DNA of 64,000 nucleotides from JAYWDA01 sp043747555 (GTDB lineage: Bacteria > Bdellovibrionota > Bdellovibrionia > Bdellovibrionales > Bdellovibrionaceae). Under the pieces are notes generated by a model. It saw nothing but the letters and a program-made list of their open reading frames with translations, was not told the DNA's origin and did not search any database. The position numbers were made by a program, and so were the translations under genes. Location: positions 1 through 64,000 of the forward strand of contig JAYTOY010000070.1 of the NCBI GenBank assembly GCA_043747555.1, in the 5' to 3' direction. Positions 42,152-51,160 of this stretch are shown here, one piece after another; position 1 is the first letter of the stretch, and each line of letters begins with the position of its first letter.

Positions 42152-42985
42152 TTATCTTCCTGGGAAAATAACCACTCGATCCAGATGTTTCTTTGGAATT
42201 TTTTGTTCGATAATGCGACGAGCCTCGTCCATCGAGTACCGTGACGAAATATGGATTAAAGCAATTTTTTCAGACTTAATATCATCAAGATGCGGAATAA
42301 TTTCATCAAGGTGAGTGTGGCCCCAGTCCCGGGCTTGCTGGATCGTCTTTTTATCATCTAAATAGGTGCTTTCTAGAATTAAAACTTTTGAGTTTCGAAT
42401 CCAATCCGGACCATTTAAGAATTCAATTTTGGTGTCGCCGGTGAATGTGACGAGTGGTTGATCGAAAACTTGATCAATAATTTCACCTGCAGACCGTGCC
42501 TTAATTATTTCTTCCCGCGAGGCACCAGTAAAATGGCTCGAAAGTTTGCGGGTCCGCTTAAAAAGTGTGTAACCGAAAGATTCCACCCGATGGAAAGTGG
42601 GAAAGGCCTTTATAAAATGGCCTGCATTAACTTCTATTTCTTCAAGGCCGACTCCGATAAAATTAAATTTGTATTGATGATCTTCAATTTGTTCCCAAAG
42701 CCTCATAATTTTGGTCAATGGTTCTACTAATGAGGGCGGCATAAAATATTCAGCAACAGGCATGCGGAATAAATTCTTCTGCGAAATGATGTAGGGAATT
42801 CCAGCCGCATGATCTAAGTGACCATGGCTAATAAAAAATTTTTTCATTGGAATTAGAAAGGGAAATCCCTGAGCCGTATCAAAAGCTAGATGAAGTTCTG
42901 GCATGCACAGGCTTGTGCGAATTCCTGACAACGACATTCCGTGAAATTGCAGATCATCGTATTTCCAAGGGCTCCCGACGTTCAT
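42152..42985 (-). CDS. Metallo-beta-lactamase-fold hydrolase, RNase Z-like
   Basis: The 277-residue protein has the metal motif SHGHLDHAAGIPYII (HxHxDH), a later TFTGDTKIEFL with the bridging Asp, and HISSRYS near the end. The order and the ILESTYLDD and HTHLDE segments match the RNase Z / tRNase-type branch of the superfamily, but the exosite arm is not evident. Substrate could be tRNA 3' ends or a small molecule. Its ATG overlaps the stop of the upstream gene by 4 nt, so both are one translational unit. Confidence 0.85.
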   Translation of the reverse strand: MNVGSPWKYDDLQFHGMSLSGIRTSLCMPELHLAFDTAQGFPFLIPMKKFFISHGHLDHAAGIPYIISQKNLFRMPVAEYFMPPSLVEPLTKIMRLWEQIEDHQYKFNFIGVGLEEIEVNAGHFIKAFPTFHRVESFGYTLFKRTRKLSSHFTGASREEIIKARSAGEIIDQVFDQPLVTFTGDTKIEFLNGPDWIRNSKVLILESTYLDDKKTIQQARDWGHTHLDEIIPHLDDIKSEKIALIHISSRYSMDEARRIIEQKIPKKHLDRVVIFPGR

Positions 42986-44298
42986 CGTTTTTGATTTGTC
43001 GGCAAGCAGCGGGCGACCAGATCATGCCCCAGCCAGCGGACGGGTTCACCTGTCACCCACGAGTCGTGAAACATCGCGTATCCGCAGCCTTCAAAAACCA
43101 CTTCGCTCAGTTCTGTGGTCATCAAATTTTTTTCATCTTTGTGCCAACTGGCCATTTTCTCTGACTGTGCCAGCATCAGTTCCATCTGTTCAACGCTACT
43201 AAACTGAGGCCACTTTTCAAATATGGTGTGTTCTACAGTTGACGGCGCTGCAAAATATTTTAAAAGGTCATTCGTCAAATCCGATAACTTAACATCGTCT
43301 TTAAGTAAGTTTTGACAATGGTCGATAACTTGCTTTGTACGCGGATTTTCGCCGGCCTCTTTTTTTAAAGCCGAAATTAAATTGTAAAGAAATACTTCAA
43401 CGCCTTGAAAGATCGAGCTGGAATTCGTCAAAATTTCAGGACAGTTATAAACACAAGTATTAATTTTTTGTTGATGAAAGACCCGAGAGTAATCTTCAAG
43501 TTTCCGCTTAGCCCAGCCCTGCAAATAGGGGCTGTAAGTGGACCATTGATAGTGATCCTTTACTAAGACTTCAGTCCCATGGTAACCGTAGGCAATGTAG
43601 GACACTCGCCCACCGGACTTCTCGATTTTTGCTCGAAGGTCGCTGGAGAGTTCAACAAGGTCTTTAAATGTTTCAGCGGTCACTTCGTCAAAGTTCATTG
43701 AACACAAACGACCGATATCAGATTCCCAAAATTCTTTCGAACTTAAATGACGCTCGCCACGACCCTTAAAAGCGCGATTCATCAAGGGCATCACAATTTT
43801 AGCACGGGGCACGCCACCGGCCATGAGGTGAGCAAAAATAACATTGCGACCTGGTTCGATCAGCTTTGTAAGTTCCATCAGGTGCAGGCGAACGCGGTCT
43901 TTGAAGTCTTCAGAACCCTTTTTTCGGGACTCATCAATGCGTGAAAAATCAAGTTTTAAGTTTTTCCAGTCGGAAAGTTTAACCTCTTTAAGGGCCTCGA
44001 CCGGAGTTCCACCTTTTGAATCGGGCTGCATGTCGAAGCCTGCTTCTAGGGGAATATTAATCAAAGGTGTTGGTTGTGAACTGAGTTCTTCCGTTGTGAG
44101 GGCTCGCAAGGAACCATCTTTTTCACGACGTCCAACAGTGCTTCGAATAATTTTTAAGCCCATTTTCTCAGCTTCTTCGACGAGGCCATTGGCGTAGCCT
44201 CTTTGAAAAAGTTCGCCAAAAAGAACAAGATAATCTCCAGCTTGATAGCCGCTCAGGGCGGGCTTCTGTTTAAGCGGAACCAACGGCGCAACAGGCAT
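42982..44298 (-). CDS. Rossmann-like protein of unknown function
   Basis: The 438-residue product begins, after residue 18, with YLVLFGELFQRGYANGLVEE and an IRSTVGRR segment, a pattern like the NAD-binding start of a short-chain reductase. Further on, NVIFAHLMAGGVPRAK and ISYIAYGYHG are conserved-looking strands. It may belong to the enoyl-ACP reductase FabMG-type group that I recall from Bdellovibrio annotation, but I cannot verify that from sequence. GGAGGAG precedes the ATG. It leads a two-gene operon with the metallo-beta-lactamase protein. Confidence 0.6.
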   Translation of the reverse strand: MPVAPLVPLKQKPALSGYQAGDYLVLFGELFQRGYANGLVEEAEKMGLKIIRSTVGRREKDGSLRALTTEELSSQPTPLINIPLEAGFDMQPDSKGGTPVEALKEVKLSDWKNLKLDFSRIDESRKKGSEDFKDRVRLHLMELTKLIEPGRNVIFAHLMAGGVPRAKIVMPLMNRAFKGRGERHLSSKEFWESDIGRLCSMNFDEVTAETFKDLVELSSDLRAKIEKSGGRVSYIAYGYHGTEVLVKDHYQWSTYSPYLQGWAKRKLEDYSRVFHQQKINTCVYNCPEILTNSSSIFQGVEVFLYNLISALKKEAGENPRTKQVIDHCQNLLKDDVKLSDLTNDLLKYFAAPSTVEHTIFEKWPQFSSVEQMELMLAQSEKMASWHKDEKNLMTTELSEVVFEGCGYAMFHDSWVTGEPVRWLGHDLVARCLPTNQKR

Positions 44299-44360
44299 GA
44301 ACTCCTCCGAAAACTTTATAAAACACGTTGACCAGGGGAGGGGTCAAGACCAAGTGAGCA

Positions 44361-44388
44361 TTGACTCGGTTGGTAAGAATTTTACAAT
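44361..44388 (+). promoter_or_regulatory. Strong sigma-70 promoter, leaderless
   Basis: TTGACT (44361-44366), a 16-nt spacer and TACAAT (44383-44388). Only 6 nt remain before the ATG at 44395, so the transcription start should fall on or beside the first base of the start codon. No Shine-Dalgarno is present. Confidence 0.65.
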
Positions 44389-44394
44389 GATATT

Positions 44395-45153
44395 ATGCGA
44401 GTCATCTCAATGGTTCCCTCTTGGACAGAGACTTTAATTGCAGCGGGCGTTAACGTCTGCGGCCGCACACGATTTTGTCTTTATCCTGTGGACAAGGTGA
44501 AAACTATTCCCATCGTTGGAGGAACTAAGGATATCGACTGGGAAAAAGTGGCAAGTCTACAGCCAGATTTACTGATTCTTGACCAAGAAGAAAATCCCAA
44601 GAGCATGGCCGATGAATCGCCTTATCCATGGATGGCAACGCATGTCCATGATCTTTCCAGTGCGGCCCGTGAAATGCGAAGGTTAGGCGAAACTTTTAAG
44701 AATCAAAAGATATTGGATTGGGCGGACCAGTGGGACCACCTTTTAGAGAAGCCCTGTGGCCCTTGGTCCATCGCAAATATTCCAGGGGAGATTCGACCTT
44801 TAGATAAAAATTCTTTTGAAATTCCAGGTCAGATTCTTTATGTGATCTGGAAAAAACCCTGGCTGGTGGTCAGTCCAAAAACATATATCGGATCGGTCCT
44901 TCAATTTCTTGGGGCGCCGCTGGCTGATCTTGGCACTTTAAAAAAATATCCTGAAATTTCAGAAGTTGATTTGAAAAAATATTATCTGATGTTTTCATCA
45001 GAGCCTTTTCCGTTTGAGAAGATCACAAAGGAACTTGCTGCCCAGGGTTTCGTGGGCAGCCTTGTTGATGGCGAAGGTTACAGTTGGTTTGGGATTCGAA
45101 GCCTTAATTTTTTGTTGAAGGCTCAGTGTAAATCCTTGGTGACCAAGGCTTAA
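44395..45153 (+). CDS. BtuF-like helical-backbone metal-receptor protein
   Basis: The 252-residue protein resembles the cobalamin/iron-siderophore binding proteins: it opens VISMVPSWTETLIAAG, then RTRFCLYP, VGGTKDIDWEKVASLQPDLLI and later LQFLGAPLADLG. Unlike BtuF it has no signal peptide, and no ABC permease or ATPase is nearby. A cytoplasmic corrinoid-related role is possible. The transcript is probably leaderless (promoter 44361-44388). Its last 50 nt overlap the convergent giant lipoprotein gene. Confidence 0.82.
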   Translation: MRVISMVPSWTETLIAAGVNVCGRTRFCLYPVDKVKTIPIVGGTKDIDWEKVASLQPDLLILDQEENPKSMADESPYPWMATHVHDLSSAAREMRRLGETFKNQKILDWADQWDHLLEKPCGPWSIANIPGEIRPLDKNSFEIPGQILYVIWKKPWLVVSPKTYIGSVLQFLGAPLADLGTLKKYPEISEVDLKKYYLMFSSEPFPFEKITKELAAQGFVGSLVDGEGYSWFGIRSLNFLLKAQCKSLVTKA

Positions 45154-48100
45154 ATTGAAATGATTTTAGTAACTGTCTGTTGCTTTCATCACCGGTCATA
45201 TCACTTAGTTTTGTCCCGCGTGGAAGCTGTATTTTAGTTTTTGTCATCATTTCAAAGTGATTGAACTGATCTTGTCCGCGCAAAGAAAGAAACAGGAATC
45301 GATTCATTGGATTCCCACTATCTTGAATTTCACCAGCCGTTGGATCTTGCTGAATCACATAAAAATTTTCTACTTTACGTAAGGGCTTCATATTCTTTGG
45401 ACGTTCGCAAATCAGCAATCCACGATTAAGTATATTAAACACCTCTTGCGCAGGTTTTTTATGGTCTAGAAAATTATAAAAACTAAGTTTTGTGACATCC
45501 ATTTTCTCGAAAAAGCCCACTTTTTGTAAAAATAATTCTGGGTTGATTCGAATTCGGTAACAGCTGTCATAGTCCAATAAATCAAACTGGGCCTGGCTTA
45601 CTTGTTTTCTCAGTGGAAGTCCACTGGTCACGTTGATTGTATTAGACGAAGATTCAGCTGTTTGTTTTGTCCATGCTAAAGAGGTCTGCGCGCCTCCTCC
45701 GATAAAGAAAAAGTCTGGAACCTTAACACCAAAACTAGTTGAGGCCGTGTGGGAATGACTGTCAGTAAAAGTGTAAGATAAAGCAAAAGAATTCGAAACT
45801 GCCATATTTTCAAAGTGTCCCGAAATATACTTAAAATGATTAAACTTATTCACATGATAAACTTTTTCTCGGACCAAAAGTTTTTCGGCAACACCAGGCA
45901 TTCGATCTGAACAATACAAAGGAACCGCACTTTTACCCCCAGAGCTAAGAGCTGGAGCGAGCAGTTCTGTCATGTAGTAAATGCAAATTCTTTTTGCTAC
46001 GTCTGCGGAAATCTTATCTGCCCTGATGAGGCTTAGCGCTTGATCTTTTGTCAGGGATTTGGTGTCTTTAATAGATTTAGCAAGCAAAGCGCGGGGATCA
46101 CGATGTTCAAAGCCAGACGTTGCATTATGAAAATACTTGTTAAGGTCAAGGGCAAGCAATCTTTCTAAATACTTAAGGCTTGAAGATGATGTCTCATCTG
46201 AGTTGATCAAGACTAAAGAAAGTTGTCGAGCATAGGTCGCTAAAGAACTTTGATCAGAGATCACCTTGAGTTCATCCTTTTGCTTTTGTTCACCGACTGC
46301 GATCATCATGTCTAAAGTTTTTTTGCGTTCTGCCAAAGTCTGATTGAACTGCTTCTGAAATTCTGTCTTTCCTGCCATAACGGCTTCCAGGATCACGCGC
46401 TGATTATCGACAAGATTGGCTCTGGTGTTTTCTCCCATCAGGATTATTTTTGCCTCGTAAATAATCGGTAAAAGTCGTGCATTTAAGTCCACTGTGCCTT
46501 GAAAATCTTGCTGACTGTTGCCATTCTTAGGAATCCATGACTTCAAGTCAGTGGATAATGTCACTTTCTCAGAGTTGACGGGCAGAATTTGAACTAAAAG
46601 GCGATTCCTGTTTCCTAAATCAACTGGATTTCTAAAATTATAGGTCAAGGGGCTGATCGTGATATGCCCAGCCCGAGACTGAACGATACTTGAATGACTG
46701 CTGATAAAACGAGGGTTAATACTCATATCAGGATTTTCAGTAAGAACAGATTTTACTAAGTACAGACCATCACGAAGGCGTTCATTGCCATCACGCGGAC
46801 CCCGCAAATTCGAGTTGTTCACAAGAGTTAAATCCAAATCCATTTGTAATTCACGCTTAACGACCAAATTCAGATTGGAATCAATATCATGCTTTAAGCT
46901 CATTAAGTTATACTGAAATGAATTGATAAAAATATAGCTGGGTTTTTCAATTTCTTTTTTACCGTCACACTCATGGCCGATCAGATCTCTGAACTTAAGT
47001 TCATCGACACCAATTTCGTAGGTGGTCAGCCAAGGATTTACAAAGACGTTGATTTTGCGATTGATGCCTAAGTCCGGACTTTTGAGCTCAACAAAACCCT
47101 TTACGTATTTTTGACAGGCATAAGTATCCACGATCATTTCTTCGGGCCAGGTCACGCAACCATCCATCTGAGTGACTAAAGATGATATTGTTTTTGCGGG
47201 CTGACTCTCAGAAGTTCTAAATGGCGTGACTTCGATCGCGCGCCCCCGGATAGGTTCGTGGTTGATCGGCTGGGCAAGGCAAGCCTGCGCTTGATATTTT
47301 AATGTTCTTCGGTGAGCCGAATCTTCATCAATCCGTGCTCCAGAAAATGTGAGGGCGGCAATCGCAACCTGATTTTTCCCATTAAAATCTTCTTTTTCTC
47401 CACGCTTCATGGCATCAGACGAAACACTTGATGAATCCTTTTTTGGGGCGACTTCCGCCTCCGTGTTGATCGGATATTTTCCTGCAATGAACTGTTCGAC
47501 TGAAAAATGTGGATTTTTTTGAACTAAAGAACTAAGAAGTAAAAATCCGCCGCTGCTGACCGAGCGATAATCACCTAAATAAAAAACCCCTTCGAAGGGA
47601 GCAAGGTCTGACAAAGCTTGCATTGGTGTTAGCTGAATTCCTAGGTAAAGATGACCCCAGTAAGGAGCTTCAAAATTAAAATGTGCGCCAAGGGCAATCA
47701 CTTTATTATCTATTTGCAGGTCAGAATAATCTTTAGAGGCTAAGACTTTTCTTTCAATTTTACCATTTTCTAGAACAACATGAATCAGTTGCATCTTGCC
47801 CTTCATTTGACCACTGGTCAGGTCAGAAAAGGTTTGTTCGCCGGTCATGCGACTAAGCTTTACTTGCGGCGTTGCTTGGAAATCATAATTGATTTCAAAA
47901 CCTTTGCCCGTGATGCGATCTTCAGTCGAGGCCAGGCGGATCATACTAAGCCATAGTTGTGATGGAGTTTTTTTCTGTGACAATGAATTTCCTAGCAGCG
48001 AAGCCTTTACATCATCAGCATTATTGATCAGAAGTTCCGGTGAAACTGTGCTTTTAACAAGATCGATCGCATCCTTTGGCTTTGCTTCACCGTGTGACCA

Positions 48101-48535
48101 TGGATCAATAGCAAAATGAACAGGGCGAACACCAAAGTGGGGCCCTAAGCCTTTGATGGTTCGAGCGATCTTTAAATATTTGGATTGAGCGAGGTAATTA
48201 TAGTTGACTGTTTCAGACCAAAACAAACAGCCGTTCACATCCGTCGATAAATCTTGCTCGATTTCAACAATTTGGAACTTGTGACCAATCATAGGTTTAT
48301 TTTGTCGCAAGTCGGTCAAACAAACTTTGTAATCATAAGTATTCGCGCTTGGAAGGCCCGTCTTTTTATTGATGGAAATTGAATTTACTTTTCCTTCAAA
48401 AGAGCTCACGGCAAATGTAGATCCGTCACTATCACGAGCCTCTTTAGGCTCGGGGAGGTTGCATCCGCTAAGGACTAAGGCAACAGAGAATGAAACAAGT
48501 AGCACCGATAATTTGGTGGAATTAGATGGATTCAT
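45104..48535 (-). CDS. Giant lipoprotein with duplicated modules and a pore-former-like segment
   Basis: An 1143-residue protein, counted from the ATG at 48535 (GGAG 7 nt upstream; 32 residues fewer than the longest frame). The signal peptide ends at lipobox LSGC (Cys25). Two N-terminal modules look related: GCLFW then HFAIDPW (about 102-146) and GCVTW then VFVNPW (about 459 on). A helical part follows (about 720-870). Then comes a Ser/Thr-rich alternating segment (bases 45590-45820) with SYTFTDSHSHTASTSFGVKV, a Gly run GGGAQTS and SSSNTINVTSG. This pattern recalls the insertion loop of aerolysin/ETX-type pore formers, but the similarity is by eye. The start lies 14 nt inside the end of the upstream exported-protein gene. 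Confidence 0.72.
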   Translation of the reverse strand: MNPSNSTKLSVLLVSFSVALVLSGCNLPEPKEARDSDGSTFAVSSFEGKVNSISINKKTGLPSANTYDYKVCLTDLRQNKPMIGHKFQIVEIEQDLSTDVNGCLFWSETVNYNYLAQSKYLKIARTIKGLGPHFGVRPVHFAIDPWSHGEAKPKDAIDLVKSTVSPELLINNADDVKASLLGNSLSQKKTPSQLWLSMIRLASTEDRITGKGFEINYDFQATPQVKLSRMTGEQTFSDLTSGQMKGKMQLIHVVLENGKIERKVLASKDYSDLQIDNKVIALGAHFNFEAPYWGHLYLGIQLTPMQALSDLAPFEGVFYLGDYRSVSSGGFLLLSSLVQKNPHFSVEQFIAGKYPINTEAEVAPKKDSSSVSSDAMKRGEKEDFNGKNQVAIAALTFSGARIDEDSAHRRTLKYQAQACLAQPINHEPIRGRAIEVTPFRTSESQPAKTISSLVTQMDGCVTWPEEMIVDTYACQKYVKGFVELKSPDLGINRKINVFVNPWLTTYEIGVDELKFRDLIGHECDGKKEIEKPSYIFINSFQYNLMSLKHDIDSNLNLVVKRELQMDLDLTLVNNSNLRGPRDGNERLRDGLYLVKSVLTENPDMSINPRFISSHSSIVQSRAGHITISPLTYNFRNPVDLGNRNRLLVQILPVNSEKVTLSTDLKSWIPKNGNSQQDFQGTVDLNARLLPIIYEAKIILMGENTRANLVDNQRVILEAVMAGKTEFQKQFNQTLAERKKTLDMMIAVGEQKQKDELKVISDQSSLATYARQLSLVLINSDETSSSSLKYLERLLALDLNKYFHNATSGFEHRDPRALLAKSIKDTKSLTKDQALSLIRADKISADVAKRICIYYMTELLAPALSSGGKSAVPLYCSDRMPGVAEKLLVREKVYHVNKFNHFKYISGHFENMAVSNSFALSYTFTDSHSHTASTSFGVKVPDFFFIGGGAQTSLAWTKQTAESSSNTINVTSGLPLRKQVSQAQFDLLDYDSCYRIRINPELFLQKVGFFEKMDVTKLSFYNFLDHKKPAQEVFNILNRGLLICERPKNMKPLRKVENFYVIQQDPTAGEIQDSGNPMNRFLFLSLRGQDQFNHFEMMTKTKIQLPRGTKLSDMTGDESNRQLLKSFQFKPWSPRIYTEPSTKN

Positions 48536-49736
48536 AATCTGTCTCCAGTCGAATTTCGAAACCTCGGATACGAGATTGCGATGGGTCTGCAAAAAGAACT
48601 TGGGCCTCTGAATATAAAGCGCTGACCGCAAATTTTTGCTTTTTTAAATGCCATTTTGCCATGGCTGTGTAGCCAACACGATTCGTGCGGAAATTTTGGT
48701 AGTTTGAATAGAAGGCCGGCGCGGTGTCGGGGTCGACGTGAAAGTATCGTCCGCCGAATTCAAGATCATGCCGCGAACTCATCAGGTATCGCAGGCCGGT
48801 AGAAGCGGAATACCCAGTGTTTAAATTTGCCGGAGCCGACTGATTCTGAGCGGCCGTCGCACTAATAAGTAAATCCACCCTTGAAGCGATGGGAAGGTGC
48901 CAGTCTGTCGAGGCTTCGAAACCTTGATACTTATAGTTAAAAGCCCATTGATTGTCAGTTAATCGCGTCGTTGTATTGCCAATCAAAGAGCTCGCTTCAG
49001 CCACTTCACTAGGAAGATTTTGATATGAAAAATATCCAATGCGGTTTCTAGAATACAAATAACTTTTGGGCTGCCAATGAACCTGCATCTGAGCCGCATT
49101 TTTTACTGGCACAGATTCAACTTGATTGGTCCCCGTTTTCAGCGAATTTGAAGAGGGGATTGAAGACTCTGCCACCCAACGTAAATCCCAATTGCTAAAA
49201 GAATTTTTTAAAGTGATGCGAGCACCAGGAAATGGCAGTTCATCAGCCACCAGGTAAGAGTGAAGCTCTGCTTGATTTAAAGCTCCGGCTGAAAACCAAA
49301 TATAACTTGTCGGCAACCATTGGACGGCGGCTTTTCGAAGTCCTAAGCTATTTGAAGGGGCATTAGCTCCATCTAAAGCTTGCAGTCGGCCCGTTTGAAA
49401 TTTAATGGAAGGCTCTAGATCAAAAGAAACTTGGTCGCTCAGCCAATACTTAGATTCAAGGTTTAATTTCGATTCAAACAATTGTTGGTTTGATATTTGA
49501 CGGCTGGTGGTAGTGCCTTCGCTAAGGCTGCTGCCAGAGGCTTTGAATTGCCATTTTAAATCCAAAGCGTGTTGCGAAGAATCGTCGAAGCGATTTCGTG
49601 TGGCCCACTGTGAACGGGTTTCTGTATTATTTTGGGCTTGCGCCGAAAAAATCGGAAGACCGATCAAAAACATAAAGAACGAGATCGATCCCGTAAAAAA
49701 TGCCTTTTTTAAAATCCGAGGCTTTTTCAGCCACAT
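48522..49736 (-). CDS. Exported beta-rich protein paired with the giant lipoprotein
   Basis: The product is about 404 residues from the ATG at 49736, which follows AAGGGTGG at good spacing; the longest frame adds 15 residues. The signal peptide ends near FSAQAQ. The rest alternates polar and hydrophobic residues with many aromatic turns, as in a porin-like barrel. Unlike the other barrels here, the C-terminus is YESI, not aromatic, so BamA recognition is less clear. The 14-nt overlap with the lipoprotein gene repeats the barrel-then-lipoprotein order of the two EF-hand cassettes. No family recognised. Confidence 0.7.
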   Translation of the reverse strand: MWLKKPRILKKAFFTGSISFFMFLIGLPIFSAQAQNNTETRSQWATRNRFDDSSQHALDLKWQFKASGSSLSEGTTTSRQISNQQLFESKLNLESKYWLSDQVSFDLEPSIKFQTGRLQALDGANAPSNSLGLRKAAVQWLPTSYIWFSAGALNQAELHSYLVADELPFPGARITLKNSFSNWDLRWVAESSIPSSNSLKTGTNQVESVPVKNAAQMQVHWQPKSYLYSRNRIGYFSYQNLPSEVAEASSLIGNTTTRLTDNQWAFNYKYQGFEASTDWHLPIASRVDLLISATAAQNQSAPANLNTGYSASTGLRYLMSSRHDLEFGGRYFHVDPDTAPAFYSNYQNFRTNRVGYTAMAKWHLKKQKFAVSALYSEAQVLFADPSQSRIRGFEIRLETDYESI

Positions 49737-49894
49737 AATGACCACCCTTATACCTATTGGTACTTCAAAAGCCGTGCTCAAAAGAGCAGGCCTAAGTCCT
49801 TGATCGCAGAGGAGTGAATGAAGGGCTCTTTAACACTGTGACAAATTGGGCGAACAGGGGTGAGCAGGTTAGGTTTTAGTGTCTCAATTTGAGG

Positions 49895-51160
49895 CTATAT
49901 TCGGAGCTGGGATTCAATAAATCTCTGAACAATCTTTTGGGTGCTGCCAGTGCGGGCTTTGACTTCAGCCGAAAGGTTAGAGCGGTTCGCTGGGCTGAGG
50001 GCCACGCTGAATTGCCAAAACACCTCAAGGTCTTCTGGTGATTCCACCTTGTGAACGAAGGCCTGCTTTTGGAATTCTAGGGCTTCGCGATTGTTTTGAT
50101 GGAAGGGACCGACACTGACCGTCAGGCCACTGGCTAGGGGTTCCATCACCGAATGAACTTGTTTGCGAAAACTTCCGCCGACAAAAGCAGCCGTACCCCA
50201 GGTGTAAAGTTCGGCTAAGATACCGATTTGGTCGACAATAAGTACATCGGCGGTCCATGGTTTATTTTCAGAATAAAGTTGGCAGTCAATATTTTCAGAT
50301 TTTAAAAAACTTGTTATTTTCAGCAAACGATCCGAAGAAATTTCATGGGGCGCGAGAAGTAGTTTTACAGAATTCTTCAAGCGGTTTTGTGCAAACCAAG
50401 AAAATAAAACGATCTCATCTTCGGGCCAAGTTGATCCAGCCACAAGTATTTTAAAATCAGAAGTTGGTCTTGAATTTTCATTAACGTGTTGCGGATTTTC
50501 TAATCGATAAAAAACCTGGTCGTATCGGGTATCCCCAATGACTATAGATTTTTGAAAATCGCAATCTTGCAGTTGCTTTTGGTCCTCTCCAGAAACCACT
50601 AATATTTGTGTCAGTTGATTCAAAGTCCAAATTGTTAGAAACTTTGTTAAGCCTTTCAATCGCGAGCTATTTTTTGCAAATGTTGCAGAAAATAAAGTTG
50701 AAGGAATTTTTTTAAGTTTTAATTGGTAGGAAATTTCTGGCCAAACATCAGTGCGTGCAAAATAGACGGCACGGGGTCGGACTCGATCAAGGAAATTTTG
50801 ACAAGCCTTGATTGAATCCCAAGGTGACGGGCCCCAAGCATCAACGTCGGTCATCTTTACAAGAATTTTTTTTGCAGACGGGGAGGAATAGGTAACTACG
50901 ATCGGAATTTTTGGAAACTGCTTTTTAAACTCTCGAATTAAGGGACGTGCATATTCAATTTCTCCACTGGCGGCGTGAATCCAAATCGGAGATTCGAGCG
51001 GTATCACCGAATTTTTAATAAATGCCCACTGATTTTTTAGTCGCTCTTCAGTAATAATTTTCAATTTTCCACGAAGAAATGGCTTTACCAAAAACAAGAT
51101 CAAGGTCGCAAAAGGCACCAAAAAACGGCGGTAGAAAAAAAATAAAATAGAACCTATCAT
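49895..51160 (-). CDS. waaA: Kdo transferase (lipid A 3-deoxy-D-manno-octulosonate transferase)
   Basis: Adds Kdo to lipid IV-A at the inner membrane. The 421-residue protein has an N-terminal membrane segment (about 8-28) and a GT-B glycosyltransferase fold. Family motifs are WIHAASGEIEYARPL with the catalytic Glu, VVTYSSPSA, and towards the C-terminus FVGGSFRKQVHSVMEPLASG. The ATG overlaps the heptosyltransferase stop by 4 nt, so LPS-core genes are coupled. The 113 nt after the gene have no clear terminator. Confidence 0.93.
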   Translation of the reverse strand: MIGSILFFFYRRFLVPFATLILFLVKPFLRGKLKIITEERLKNQWAFIKNSVIPLESPIWIHAASGEIEYARPLIREFKKQFPKIPIVVTYSSPSAKKILVKMTDVDAWGPSPWDSIKACQNFLDRVRPRAVYFARTDVWPEISYQLKLKKIPSTLFSATFAKNSSRLKGLTKFLTIWTLNQLTQILVVSGEDQKQLQDCDFQKSIVIGDTRYDQVFYRLENPQHVNENSRPTSDFKILVAGSTWPEDEIVLFSWFAQNRLKNSVKLLLAPHEISSDRLLKITSFLKSENIDCQLYSENKPWTADVLIVDQIGILAELYTWGTAAFVGGSFRKQVHSVMEPLASGLTVSVGPFHQNNREALEFQKQAFVHKVESPEDLEVFWQFSVALSPANRSNLSAEVKARTGSTQKIVQRFIESQLRI

